Positions 34,660 to 42,131 of a stretch of DNA of 64,000 nucleotides are shown here, piece after piece (the first letter of the stretch is position 1; each line of letters opens with the position of its first letter). The position numbers and the translations under genes are program-made. A model generated the notes under the pieces. The model did no database searches. It was not told where the DNA came from and was given only the letters and a program-made list of their open reading frames with translations. Source of the DNA: Streptomyces sp. TG1A-8 (GTDB lineage: Bacteria; Actinomycetota; Actinomycetes; Streptomycetales; Streptomycetaceae); the NCBI RefSeq assembly GCF_030499535.1, contig NZ_JASTLB010000001.1, forward strand, positions 1 through 64,000, given 5' to 3'.

Positions 34660-36737
34660 CCAGCCGCCTGCCGCTCGCCCTGCCCGTCTCGGTCTTCCGG
34701 GACGACGAGCCCGTCATCCAGTCCCACCCGCTCATGGAAGGCGCCTGTCCGCCACTGTTCGGCAGCATCGGCTGCTGGGACCTGAACGGCATCGTCCGCA
34801 GGGCCCCGAACCTGGCTTCCGCCGGCTTCCGCGTGATCTTCCGCGAGCTGGATCCTCAGTGGAATCTCCTGGCCCGGGAGATGGCCATGATCTGGTTCAA
34901 CCCGCGCCACCCGGCTGTACTCGCCCGCGGGCTGCATCTGCCACCCGACCCGGTGGCACCGCACACGGTCTCCCAGCGCATCGGGCACCTGCGAGCCCTG
35001 CACACCTACGGCGTCTCCCGGCAGCTTCCCCCATGGGTCGGCGACTGGAGCGACGACGACTTCAAGACCTACATCGAACACCGCTGCAAGCAGGGCGAAG
35101 CGGCCAGCGCCACCGGACACGTCCACGTGATCAAGACCCTGCACCGCTTCCGGGGAACACTGGCCAGCAGCGGGCTGACGCGCGATCCCTGGCCCGACAC
35201 CAGCACGAACGCCGTCGTCAACCACCCCACCGTCCCCGAACTGAAAACCCCGGTGATCCGGCCGGAGACATGGTTCCCGCTCGTCCGCGCTGCATGGACC
35301 TACATCAACGACTTCGGCCCCGACATCATGCGAGCACTCGATCACTGGCGCCGTCTCCAGGCCGAAGCCCGCCCCCTTTCCACGGCCGAGGCCGACACCC
35401 GCTTCACCGCCTGGCTCGCCGATCCCAGCAACAAGGTCCCAGTGCACCAGCTCACGGGGAGAACAACCGTGAACTGGCAGCTGTTGACCTTTCTGATCGG
35501 GTTCGAGTCCCGCAAGATGGCCTTCTTCACCAAGCAGAACCGCGCCGGCCTGGCCCGCCGAGCCGCTGCCGAACGGCTCATTACGGAGGGCCGCATCCGC
35601 ACCAGCCTGATCGACGGACTGCGCGAGGTGTCCAGGCCGGACGACAGTTGCGGCCCCTGGCACGACAGTCTCCAGCCCCGCGAACTCGCGGTCGAGTGCC
35701 TGGCCCTGCGCAACGCCTGCTACGTCTTCGTCGCCGCGCTGTCGATGATGCGTGACTGCGAGATCCGTGAGATCACCAAAGATGCCCTCACCGAGTACTT
35801 CGGCACCCCGGCAGTGAAGTCGGTCAAACGCAAGCTCGATCCCGACCTGCCCACCGCCCACTGGTGGATCATCACACCAGTCGCCCAGGCCATCGAAACC
35901 GCCATACACCTGTCGACGAGCGATACCCTCGCCTTCGCGGCGGTCACCCCGCGCTTCCACGGCAGCGGCTTCACGAGCCAGACCGCCATCACACGCTTCA
36001 TCAAGCACGTCAACCGTCACCGGAGAAGCACCGGCCTTACCGAGATCCCTTCCAGCAAGGTCACTCCGCACATGTTCCGCCGGACCATGGCCATGCTCAC
36101 CCGCGACTATCCCGGCTCGGAAATCGCCGTCGGGATGCAGCTCAAGCACGCAGCCACCCGCGCCCTGGCCAACCGCTGGACCCAGGGCTACATGGATCAC
36201 GACCCCTCCTGGGCCCGTCTCCTCACCACCGCCATCGCCGAACGTCGGTTCCAACGGCTGAGGGATCTCTTCGACGCCGACAGCCGCGGCGAGGCTATCG
36301 GCTTCGGGCCCGGCGCTGACCAGATGCGTTCGGCCTTCGCTGCCGTCCGAGAGAAGGCCGAAGCCCTCCGAGCGAACGGAAAGGCCCAGCGAGGGGACAT
36401 TCGCGTCGAACACGGCCTGCTCAAACGCACCCACCTGTCGATCCGGTTCGGAAAGCTCAACCACTGCACCATGGACGAGAACAACCCCGTCGGCGCGAAG
36501 TGCCTGGAAGATGCCATCGTGCCCCCGGGGCACCGAGGGCCACTCATCGACCGCTGCCAGCCCGCACGCTGCAGCAACAGCATCATCGCCCCCGAACACC
36601 TACCGATCTGGAAGGCCGAGCACGATTCGCTGAGCCGGCTCCGTGACCAGCCACGGCTGCCCCCGAACCGCCGAGCTGCCATCGACGAACAGATCCGTGA
36701 CGTCGAACTCGCGCTCAGGAAGGCAGACGGCGTATGA
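34656..36737 (+). CDS. Tyrosine recombinase C of element A
   Basis: 693 residues. Active-site pattern: Arg in MMRDCEIREIT, TPHMFRRTMAML (HxxR), then LKHAATRALANRWTQGYMD with the His and Tyr. The C-terminal 100 residues hold a set of Cys and His (HCTM, KCLED, DRCQPARCSN) likely to form a metal-binding module, as in other large actinobacterial recombinases of this type. The stop codon overlaps the start of the helper gene. An open minus-strand frame of 672 codons covers the same DNA but is a high-G+C shadow. Confidence 0.85.
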   Translation: MTSRLPLALPVSVFRDDEPVIQSHPLMEGACPPLFGSIGCWDLNGIVRRAPNLASAGFRVIFRELDPQWNLLAREMAMIWFNPRHPAVLARGLHLPPDPVAPHTVSQRIGHLRALHTYGVSRQLPPWVGDWSDDDFKTYIEHRCKQGEAASATGHVHVIKTLHRFRGTLASSGLTRDPWPDTSTNAVVNHPTVPELKTPVIRPETWFPLVRAAWTYINDFGPDIMRALDHWRRLQAEARPLSTAEADTRFTAWLADPSNKVPVHQLTGRTTVNWQLLTFLIGFESRKMAFFTKQNRAGLARRAAAERLITEGRIRTSLIDGLREVSRPDDSCGPWHDSLQPRELAVECLALRNACYVFVAALSMMRDCEIREITKDALTEYFGTPAVKSVKRKLDPDLPTAHWWIITPVAQAIETAIHLSTSDTLAFAAVTPRFHGSGFTSQTAITRFIKHVNRHRRSTGLTEIPSSKVTPHMFRRTMAMLTRDYPGSEIAVGMQLKHAATRALANRWTQGYMDHDPSWARLLTTAIAERRFQRLRDLFDADSRGEAIGFGPGADQMRSAFAAVREKAEALRANGKAQRGDIRVEHGLLKRTHLSIRFGKLNHCTMDENNPVGAKCLEDAIVPPGHRGPLIDRCQPARCSNSIIAPEHLPIWKAEHDSLSRLRDQPRLPPNRRAAIDEQIRDVELALRKADGV

Positions 36738-37162
36738 GCGAGGCCCCTCAGCTCAGGGTCTCTGCGCGGGCGGAGAAGGCTCTACGAGAAGCTATGGAGC
36801 GACTTTTCACCGGCCGACCGGCCCGTACCGACGGCAAGCTGACAAAGAACAACCTCTGGCGGGAGGCCGACGTCAGCCGAGCCACCATGAACCGCGCCAC
36901 CGACGTGCTTGCTGACTGGGACGGCCATACCGGCCGAAGCCCGGCAAGTCTCCACGGCCAACGGCAAGCGCAGGAGATCGCTGACCTTCGCCGCCAACTC
37001 AAGAACAACCGGCAAGAGCGACAGCAACTCCAGGACCAGGTTGACGCAGCCGCTACCGTCATCGCCGTCTTACTCGCGGAGAACACAGCCCTGCGCAAGC
37101 AAGCCACCAAACAATCAGCCGTCATCATCCCCCTCGACCGCACTCACTTCATTACTGAGTGA
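36734..37162 (+). CDS. DUF6262-type recombinase helper of element A
   Basis: 142 residues. An N-terminal HTH-like part (KLTKNNLWREADVSRATMNRA) is followed by a long coiled coil (QAQEIADLRRQLKNNRQERQ). It is the last gene of the recombinase operon (ATGA overlap). Proteins of this shape accompany Tn554-like recombinases as TnpC-type accessory factors that influence frequency or orientation of insertion. Two relatives occur in this window, an IS-disrupted one at 30573 and an intact one at 62162. Confidence 0.75.
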   Translation: MSEAPQLRVSARAEKALREAMERLFTGRPARTDGKLTKNNLWREADVSRATMNRATDVLADWDGHTGRSPASLHGQRQAQEIADLRRQLKNNRQERQQLQDQVDAAATVIAVLLAENTALRKQATKQSAVIIPLDRTHFITE

Positions 37163-37217
37163 AGACCCCTTGGCCCTACAGGTCGTACGCGCTTGTTTGT
37201 CAGCCATTAGCCACACC

Positions 37218-38477
37218 TCAACGCGCGAACTCAGGGGCCTTCTCCGTGGGCAACGTGCGCATGGTTCGAAGCGGTGACAGAAGGTTGGGAAGGACACTCA
37301 GCGTCATACCTGCTGCACCAATCCACAAAGTGCCTGCCGCTCCGAAAACGGAGCCCAAGGCTCCACCCAAAAGCCCACCGAGAGGTATGCCACCCCAGGA
37401 AACAAACCGAGCTGTTGCGCTCATCCGGCCCAGAAGCCGATCCGGTGTCAGGGCCTGCTGGATGCTTGACTGAGTCACCACGCGGACGACTCCCCCCATT
37501 GAAAGAGTCGCGAGTCCGATCGCAGCCACATACACGCTCCAACCCGCTTGCGCCAACGGCATGAGCGCGGTCAACGGACAGGTAACCAGCGATGCGAGCC
37601 AGATGACCGTACCTTGCCCGACCCGCTTGGAGACCCTGGTTGCCAACAGTGCGCCCAACAAGGCACCGCAACCCATTCCCGAGAAAATGAGGCCGATACC
37701 AACGGATTGGAGGCCAATCTCCCGCTCCAAAAAGACCAGCAACATGGCCTGATACATAACCAGGAAGAGGTTGAATATCGCATCCCCCAGCATGATCGCA
37801 CGTAAGGTAGGGGACTTGATGACGAACTTCAGCCCCTCCTTGATCTCTCGGGCCAATTGAGGGTGATCACTCGACTCAGGCTTACGTTCGCGTTTCCGGA
37901 TGGTGATCGCGATCAGTCCCGACATAGCCATCCCGACTGAACTCGCCAAAAGCGTTGCAGGAGCTCCGACCAGGCCGACCAGCGGCCCTGCCACCGTCGG
38001 CCCGCTGATACTGGTCACCGAGCGTATGGCCGAAAGTTTTGAGTTTCCTTCCACCAGATTGCCGCGTCCCACCAAGTGCGGGAGATAGCTGACGTATGCA
38101 ACATCGAAGAAGACAGTCAGCACTCCGTGAACCAAGGCGACTGCATATACCCACCAGATGGTGAGAAGACCCGCCCACCACGCCACCGGAACCGTCAAGA
38201 GGAACAGCGCGCGAGCGAGATCAGTGCTGATCATCACCGATCGCTTCCGCATTCGATCCACCCATGCACCAGCCGGCAACCCGACCAGGAGCGATCCTGC
38301 CGAAGTCATCGCGGCCAGTAAGCCCACTTGGAACTCGTCGGCATGCAATGCCGCGATGGCAACCAGAGGCAAGGCCAGAACGATGATGCGGTCGCCCAAC
38401 TGACCGAGCGCAGTGGCAACAAACAATCGCCCGAAGTCCTGATTATGCAAGAGGCCGAGCCGGGAAGATTTTGGCAT
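37218..38477 (-). CDS. MFS efflux permease (cargo of element A)
   Basis: 419 residues with about 12 hydrophobic segments. The N-terminal half has the MFS loop between TM2 and TM3 (PAGAWVDRMRKRSVM), and the overall look is of the enterobactin-exporter/macrolide-efflux-like group of drug exporters. The substrate cannot be told from sequence. It converges on the recombinase operon, with 55 bases between the stops, and lies downstream of a GntR/HutC regulator on the same strand, which suggests ligand-controlled efflux. A G6 run at 37492-37497 (plus-strand C run) is the site where the left copy is frameshifted. Confidence 0.85.
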   Translation of the reverse strand: MPKSSRLGLLHNQDFGRLFVATALGQLGDRIIVLALPLVAIAALHADEFQVGLLAAMTSAGSLLVGLPAGAWVDRMRKRSVMISTDLARALFLLTVPVAWWAGLLTIWWVYAVALVHGVLTVFFDVAYVSYLPHLVGRGNLVEGNSKLSAIRSVTSISGPTVAGPLVGLVGAPATLLASSVGMAMSGLIAITIRKRERKPESSDHPQLAREIKEGLKFVIKSPTLRAIMLGDAIFNLFLVMYQAMLLVFLEREIGLQSVGIGLIFSGMGCGALLGALLATRVSKRVGQGTVIWLASLVTCPLTALMPLAQAGWSVYVAAIGLATLSMGGVVRVVTQSSIQQALTPDRLLGRMSATARFVSWGGIPLGGLLGGALGSVFGAAGTLWIGAAGMTLSVLPNLLSPLRTMRTLPTEKAPEFAR

Positions 38478-38526
38478 GGCATACCCTACTGTCGAATTTC
38501 CGATGTCTGTTTCATGGATTCAACGA

Positions 38527-39285
38527 CTACGGACGGTCGACTCCGAACTCGTAGACCACTTCCCGGCGCACGTCCGGAATGACCATGTCGGCCGTTTCCA
38601 CCGGGCGTCCGTCCGTGTCGAAGATGGTCCGCTCGATCTGTAGCACGAGGTCCCCCAGGCTGATCCCCAGCAGGTTCGCCTGCACCTGGGTGGCACGAGC
38701 CGGGCGCGGCACCTCAACCACTGTCGAGATGACCACGCCAATGGAACGCATACGTTCGACCACCCCTTTTCCTGCTAGGGGACCCATTTCGGGCAGCACA
38801 ATCGGCGTTCCATCCGTGATAGCCATCGGCTCCCAGGATTCGGAAAGCTGGACGGGTTGCCCATCGGCGAGGAACTCGTAATGCGTATTGACACAGAGAT
38901 CCCCAGGGCTGATGGCGAGCCGCTCAGCGATTGGCTCGGGGGCGGGGACGCGCACCTGACTGTGTGAATCCCAGGCGTCGGCCCTGCCCCGCTCCCTCCT
39001 GTCGGGCCAACACCGGGAGCCCTCCCGGCGTTCGCGGTGCCGCGAACGGATCAGCCGCAGGCGCTCTCGCGGCGTGCGGACGTAGGTGCCCGAGCCGGCG
39101 CGTCCTTCGAGAAGACCATCGATGATCAGACGGTCCATGGCCCTCTGCATGACGTTGCGTCCGACCCCGTACTCCACGGCGAGTCGTGCCCGGGACGGCA
39201 GGCGCTCCCCGATCTCCCACTCTCCCGAGAGGATCCGTGCGCGCAGTACGTCGGCTACTGCGAGGTACGGCGCCTCTCGGGGCAT
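38527..39285 (-). CDS. GntR/HutC-family transcriptional regulator (cargo of element A)
   Basis: 252 residues. ATG at 39285 after GGAGGATC. The N-terminal winged helix is typical: LAVADVLRARILSGEWEIGERLPSRARLAVEYGVGR, then GLLEGRAGSGTYVR. The C-terminal half is a UTRA/HutC-type effector domain (from about residue 110, including HYEFLADGQPVQLSESW). It lies 50 bases upstream of the MFS gene on the same strand and probably controls it. The effector is unknown. Confidence 0.88.
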   Translation of the reverse strand: MPREAPYLAVADVLRARILSGEWEIGERLPSRARLAVEYGVGRNVMQRAMDRLIIDGLLEGRAGSGTYVRTPRERLRLIRSRHRERREGSRCWPDRRERGRADAWDSHSQVRVPAPEPIAERLAISPGDLCVNTHYEFLADGQPVQLSESWEPMAITDGTPIVLPEMGPLAGKGVVERMRSIGVVISTVVEVPRPARATQVQANLLGISLGDLVLQIERTIFDTDGRPVETADMVIPDVRREVVYEFGVDRP

Positions 39286-39409
39286 GGATGATCCTCCGGT
39301 TGTCCTACGCTACGGCAGCTGATCGTTCCCAGGGGGCGGGCGTTGGCAAGTTACTGCACCAGGAAAAAGCTGCTGGAGTAGAAATACGTTCCGAGCTCAC
39401 GCTCCTGTG

Positions 39410-39435
39410 GAGGTGGTCGGCAAGCAGACCACCTC
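39410..39435. terminator. GC-rich hairpin between the membrane-protein gene and the GntR gene
   Basis: GAGGTGGTC, a short loop, then GACCACCTC: a 9-bp perfect stem without a U-run. It sits downstream of the small membrane-protein gene on the minus strand and would separate it from the GntR transcript. The remaining 39286-39594 shows no gene I can support. Confidence 0.5.
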
Positions 39436-39594
39436 GACCTGTGATCGGCCGTCGGCCGCCAGGGCGTGGACTCGGCATGCTGGTGCTGGGCAGACAGTCC
39501 GGTAGGACGACCAACTTCTGCGGACTCAGCGGATGCACGTGGCTGGAGGTACCCGAGAACTCCTGGCAGTCGAGCACGGGCGGATAGGGAACCG

Positions 39595-39963
39595 TTACGG
39601 CGCGTCGTACCTGCTCGTGGCGCCCTGCACGGGGCGGATAACTGCCTTGCCGGAGTCGAGGTCAACAGAGCTGGGGGGTGCACCGGATTCGGCGTCGTCC
39701 CGGAGAACAAGTTGGCGTTCCCGCTCCTGTTGCACGTGTCGCTGTGACGGATGGAAGAGCTCGCCCCACGCCTCAGCAGTGGATGCTCCGCCACCGCCAT
39801 ACCTGCGCCGCCGCCAGCCGACCCACGTAAAGAGGAACAGCCATAGGCAAATGACGACACTGCCAGTCGCAAGCAGCAAGGGTTCTCGCCTTCCGGGCAC
39901 CGATGGTCCGTGCTGACAGTCTGCTGACCAGCGGGGCACGACCGCCAGTGCAAGCCGAGCCAA
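39595..39963 (-). CDS. Small membrane protein, DUF6191-like (cargo of element A)
   Basis: Up to 122 residues, with a probable later start. A single transmembrane segment (VVICLWLFLFTWVGW) is followed by RRRR and a cytoplasmic tail with FHPSQRHVQQERERQLVLRDD and VDLDSGKAVIR. That order matches the small Streptomyces membrane proteins annotated as DUF6191. Function is unknown. It lies next to the right end of element A. Confidence 0.55.
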   Translation of the reverse strand: MARLALAVVPRWSADCQHGPSVPGRREPLLLATGSVVICLWLFLFTWVGWRRRRYGGGGASTAEAWGELFHPSQRHVQQERERQLVLRDDAESGAPPSSVDLDSGKAVIRPVQGATSRYDAP

Positions 39964-40029
39964 TGACTTGGCGGTAAGAGAGGCAGCTCAGCCGCCGGTG
40001 TCTCATGAGACACCTCGCAGTCTGGAGAA

Positions 40030-40035
40030 GGACGG
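40030..40035. repeat. Element A right direct repeat (GGACGG)
   Basis: Second GGACGG, directly followed by GTTCAGGGCC, the continuation of the ligase after the KxDG motif. Confidence 0.8.
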
Positions 40036-40537
40036 GTTCAGGGCCCTGATCTCCGTGGAAGCGGGCCGGGCGGTGCTGCGTTCGAGGCGCGGCACCGAGA
40101 TGGCACCTCGTTTCCGGAGATCGTGGCCGGGGCCGTGCAGCTGCCTGACGCCACAGCGCTGGACGGCGAGCTGGTCGTATGGGACGCCGCGGGCCGCCTC
40201 GCGTTCGAGCGCCTGCAGAACCGGCTTCAGCGGCGCGGCGCCGGGGCGGCCCGGGCTGCAGGCGAGTGGCCGGCTCACTTTGTCGCGTTCGATCTGCTGA
40301 GGCTGTCCGGAACCGACACGACCAGTTGGCCGTACTAGCGGCGCAGGGCCGCGCTCGAGTTCGTGTTCGCCGCCCCCGGCTGTCCGCCCCGTGGGCGCTG
40401 TGCCCATCGACCACCGACCCGGACACCGTGCGCGAGTGGCTGACGTGGGCGTCGGTCGGAATGGAGGGCCTGCTTTTCAAGCGGTTGGACAGTGTGTACG
40501 AGCTTGGGGTGCGGGGGTGGCGGAAGTACAAAACGCG
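40036..40537 (+). pseudogene. ATP-dependent DNA ligase, piece 2 (core of the adenylation domain)
   Basis: Contains FRALISVEAGRAVLRSRRG, ALDGELVVWD, FVAFDLLRLSG, EGLLFKRLDSVY (motif IV region) and ends in GWRKYKTR (motif V, KxK), all standard order for this ligase type. The piece itself is damaged: one base appears missing near 40112, there is an in-frame TAG at 40336-40338, and another indel lies near 40370. Both arms show the same changes, so they may be real decay or systematic read errors. At 40535-40537 the sequence is interrupted by element B. Confidence 0.85.
40535..40537. repeat. Element B left junction (GCG)
   Basis: The 3-bp GCG shared with 46030-46032 marks the element B ends; joining there restores K-T-R-E-T-T in frame. 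The repeat is short, so the exact crossover could be shifted by a base or two. Confidence 0.55.
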
Positions 40538-40615
40538 ATGAATTGCAGTTAATGCAACATCGTACGTCTCGCCAGAATCGCCGTTTCCGCTGATCACTCC
40601 CCCAACTTCCTTGCC

Positions 40616-41806
40616 GTGTCGGCGTCACAGCGGAGCCGCGACCAGGACGGTAGCGATGGACGCAACATTGATGCGTTTGATACAACAACCGCCATGGTCG
40701 CTGAGGCACCCGGTTCGGCGCGTCTCCTCCTCGCTCCGAACGTCGTACACCTGGCTCCGGAATCAGCGGTGTTCACGGCGATGAAGGAGGGCTGGGCCCG
40801 GCAGCAACACGCCCGGTTCCTGAAGGCTTCGACGATCGAACCGCGGCTGCGTCTGATCAACCGGTTCGAGGTGTTCACGGGGCTGTACCCGTGGCAATGG
40901 ACTCCAGCGGATGGCGAAGCGTTCATCGCGCACCTGCGTAGCGGCGCCAATCCGATCCGTATGTCGACGGCGCGGACGTACGAGGTGACGATCACCTTGT
41001 TCGTGGAGTACCTGCTGGACCGCCGGTACGGATGGGTGGACACCTGCCGGGAGCGGTTCGGGCAGACACCTCAGGTCGTCTTCCACGAAGCCAACTCGGT
41101 CCTGCACACGCTGGAGTACGAGGGCGACCCTCGGCGTCGGCCGCTGACCTACGACGAGGTCCAGGCCCTGTTCGACGCGGCCGATGCCCGGCCGGCCCAG
41201 ATCCGCGGACACGGGCGGAAGGGGACGCTGACCGCGCTGCGTGACGCCGCGGTGCTGAAGACGATCTACGCCTACGGAACCCGGCGCACCGAGTCCTCCA
41301 TGGTCGACCTGGTGGACTTGCGACGGCATCGGAAAAGCCCGCAGTTCGGGCAGTTCGGCTCGCTGGCGGTGCGGTACGGGAAGTCGTCCAAGGGGGCGCC
41401 GCCGAAGCGGCGGACCGTGCTGCTGGTGCCGGAGATGGACTGGGTGGTCGACGTCCTGGACGAGTGGGTGCATGAGGTGCGTCCCCGGCTGGCGCCGGGC
41501 CGGCATCCGGCATTGTGGGTGACCGAGCGGGCCGGGCGGATGTCGCCGCGCTCGATCAACGAAGCCTTCACCACAGCTCGGGACGCAGCCGGTCTGGATG
41601 CAGCCCTCGATCTGCACTGCCTTCGCCACAGCTACATCACGCACCTGACGGAGTTCGGCTACCCCGCGCGGTTCGTGCAGGAGCAGGTCGGCCACTCCCA
41701 TGGCTCGACAACAGCCATATACATGGGTGTCTCCGACGAGTACCGCAACCACCTGCTGGAGGCTTCACTGAAGCGCCGGCTCGGCGACGACTGGGACCTG
41801 ACATGA
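40616..41806 (+). CDS. Tyrosine integrase of element B
   Basis: Up to 396 residues from a GTG at 40616; the ATG at 40694 is an alternative start. Phage-integrase-family residues are clear: Arg in YAYGTRRTESSMVDLVDL, HCLRHSYITHLTEFG (HxxR), VGHSHGSTTAIYMGVS with the His and the Tyr nucleophile. An N-terminal core-binding domain precedes them. It is the canonical, probably catalytic, recombinase of this element, and opens a three-gene operon. Confidence 0.87.
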   Translation: MSASQRSRDQDGSDGRNIDAFDTTTAMVAEAPGSARLLLAPNVVHLAPESAVFTAMKEGWARQQHARFLKASTIEPRLRLINRFEVFTGLYPWQWTPADGEAFIAHLRSGANPIRMSTARTYEVTITLFVEYLLDRRYGWVDTCRERFGQTPQVVFHEANSVLHTLEYEGDPRRRPLTYDEVQALFDAADARPAQIRGHGRKGTLTALRDAAVLKTIYAYGTRRTESSMVDLVDLRRHRKSPQFGQFGSLAVRYGKSSKGAPPKRRTVLLVPEMDWVVDVLDEWVHEVRPRLAPGRHPALWVTERAGRMSPRSINEAFTTARDAAGLDAALDLHCLRHSYITHLTEFGYPARFVQEQVGHSHGSTTAIYMGVSDEYRNHLLEASLKRRLGDDWDLT

Positions 41807-41825
41807 TCAAAAAAATGGGCTACGA

Positions 41826-42131
41826 GTGGCGGCTGCGGCAATCATGGCCGAGCAGGAGATGTTCCACACCTCAGACCTCGTGCCGCTGCTCGCGGAGCGT
41901 GGGGTGAGCCTGTCACGTGAGCAGGTCTACCGGCTGGTGACGCAGCCCCCGCAGCGGATGAGCATGGACACCCTGGTCGCGCTGTGCGACATCTTCGGCT
42001 GTACCCCAAACGACCTCATCAAGCCGACGGTCGTCAACGCGCAGGTGAAGAAGACCGCGGGCGGCGAGGAGGCACCGCTGTCGCTGACGGAGCGCCGGAC
42101 CAAGATCCGGCGCCCGGGGACGGCGTCGTGA
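41826..42131 (+). CDS. Small HTH (Xre/Cro-like) protein of element B
   Basis: 95-101 residues depending on the start (GTG 41826 or ATG 41844). LVPLLAERGVSLSREQVYRLV followed by MSMDTLVALCDIFGCTPNDLI is the Cro/C1-type helix-turn-helix common in small excisionase-like or regulatory proteins. The stop overlaps the GTG of the next gene. It could act as directionality factor for the integrase or as autoregulator. Confidence 0.75.
   Translation: MAAAAIMAEQEMFHTSDLVPLLAERGVSLSREQVYRLVTQPPQRMSMDTLVALCDIFGCTPNDLIKPTVVNAQVKKTAGGEEAPLSLTERRTKIRRPGTAS

Larger units (their letters stand above)
31203..40029. mobile_element. Element A: 8.8-kb recombinase-trio element in the ligase KxDG codons
   Basis: Ends are the perfect 10-bp inverted repeat TTCTCCAGAC (31203-31212) / GTCTGGAGAA (40020-40029), flanked by GGACGG direct repeats. 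Contents from left to right: three tyrosine recombinases and a DUF6262-type helper in one tightly overlapping plus-strand operon, then on the minus strand an MFS permease, a GntR/HutC regulator and a small membrane protein. The plan resembles Tn554-like and recombinase-in-trio elements. Precise removal restores the ligase frame across the insertion point, so both ends are defined to the base. Confidence 0.88.

Noticed and set aside
34581..36599. 672-codon minus-strand frame opposite recombinase C
   Set aside because: It has low-complexity Gly/Val/Arg-rich translation without any motif, opposite a convincing recombinase.
40543..40557. TTGCA-GTTAA-TGCAA palindrome before the element B integrase as a fourth Nur box
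   Set aside because: The spacing between TTGC and GCAA is 7 instead of the 9 found in the three accepted sites; it is more likely an integrase-related or chance repeat.
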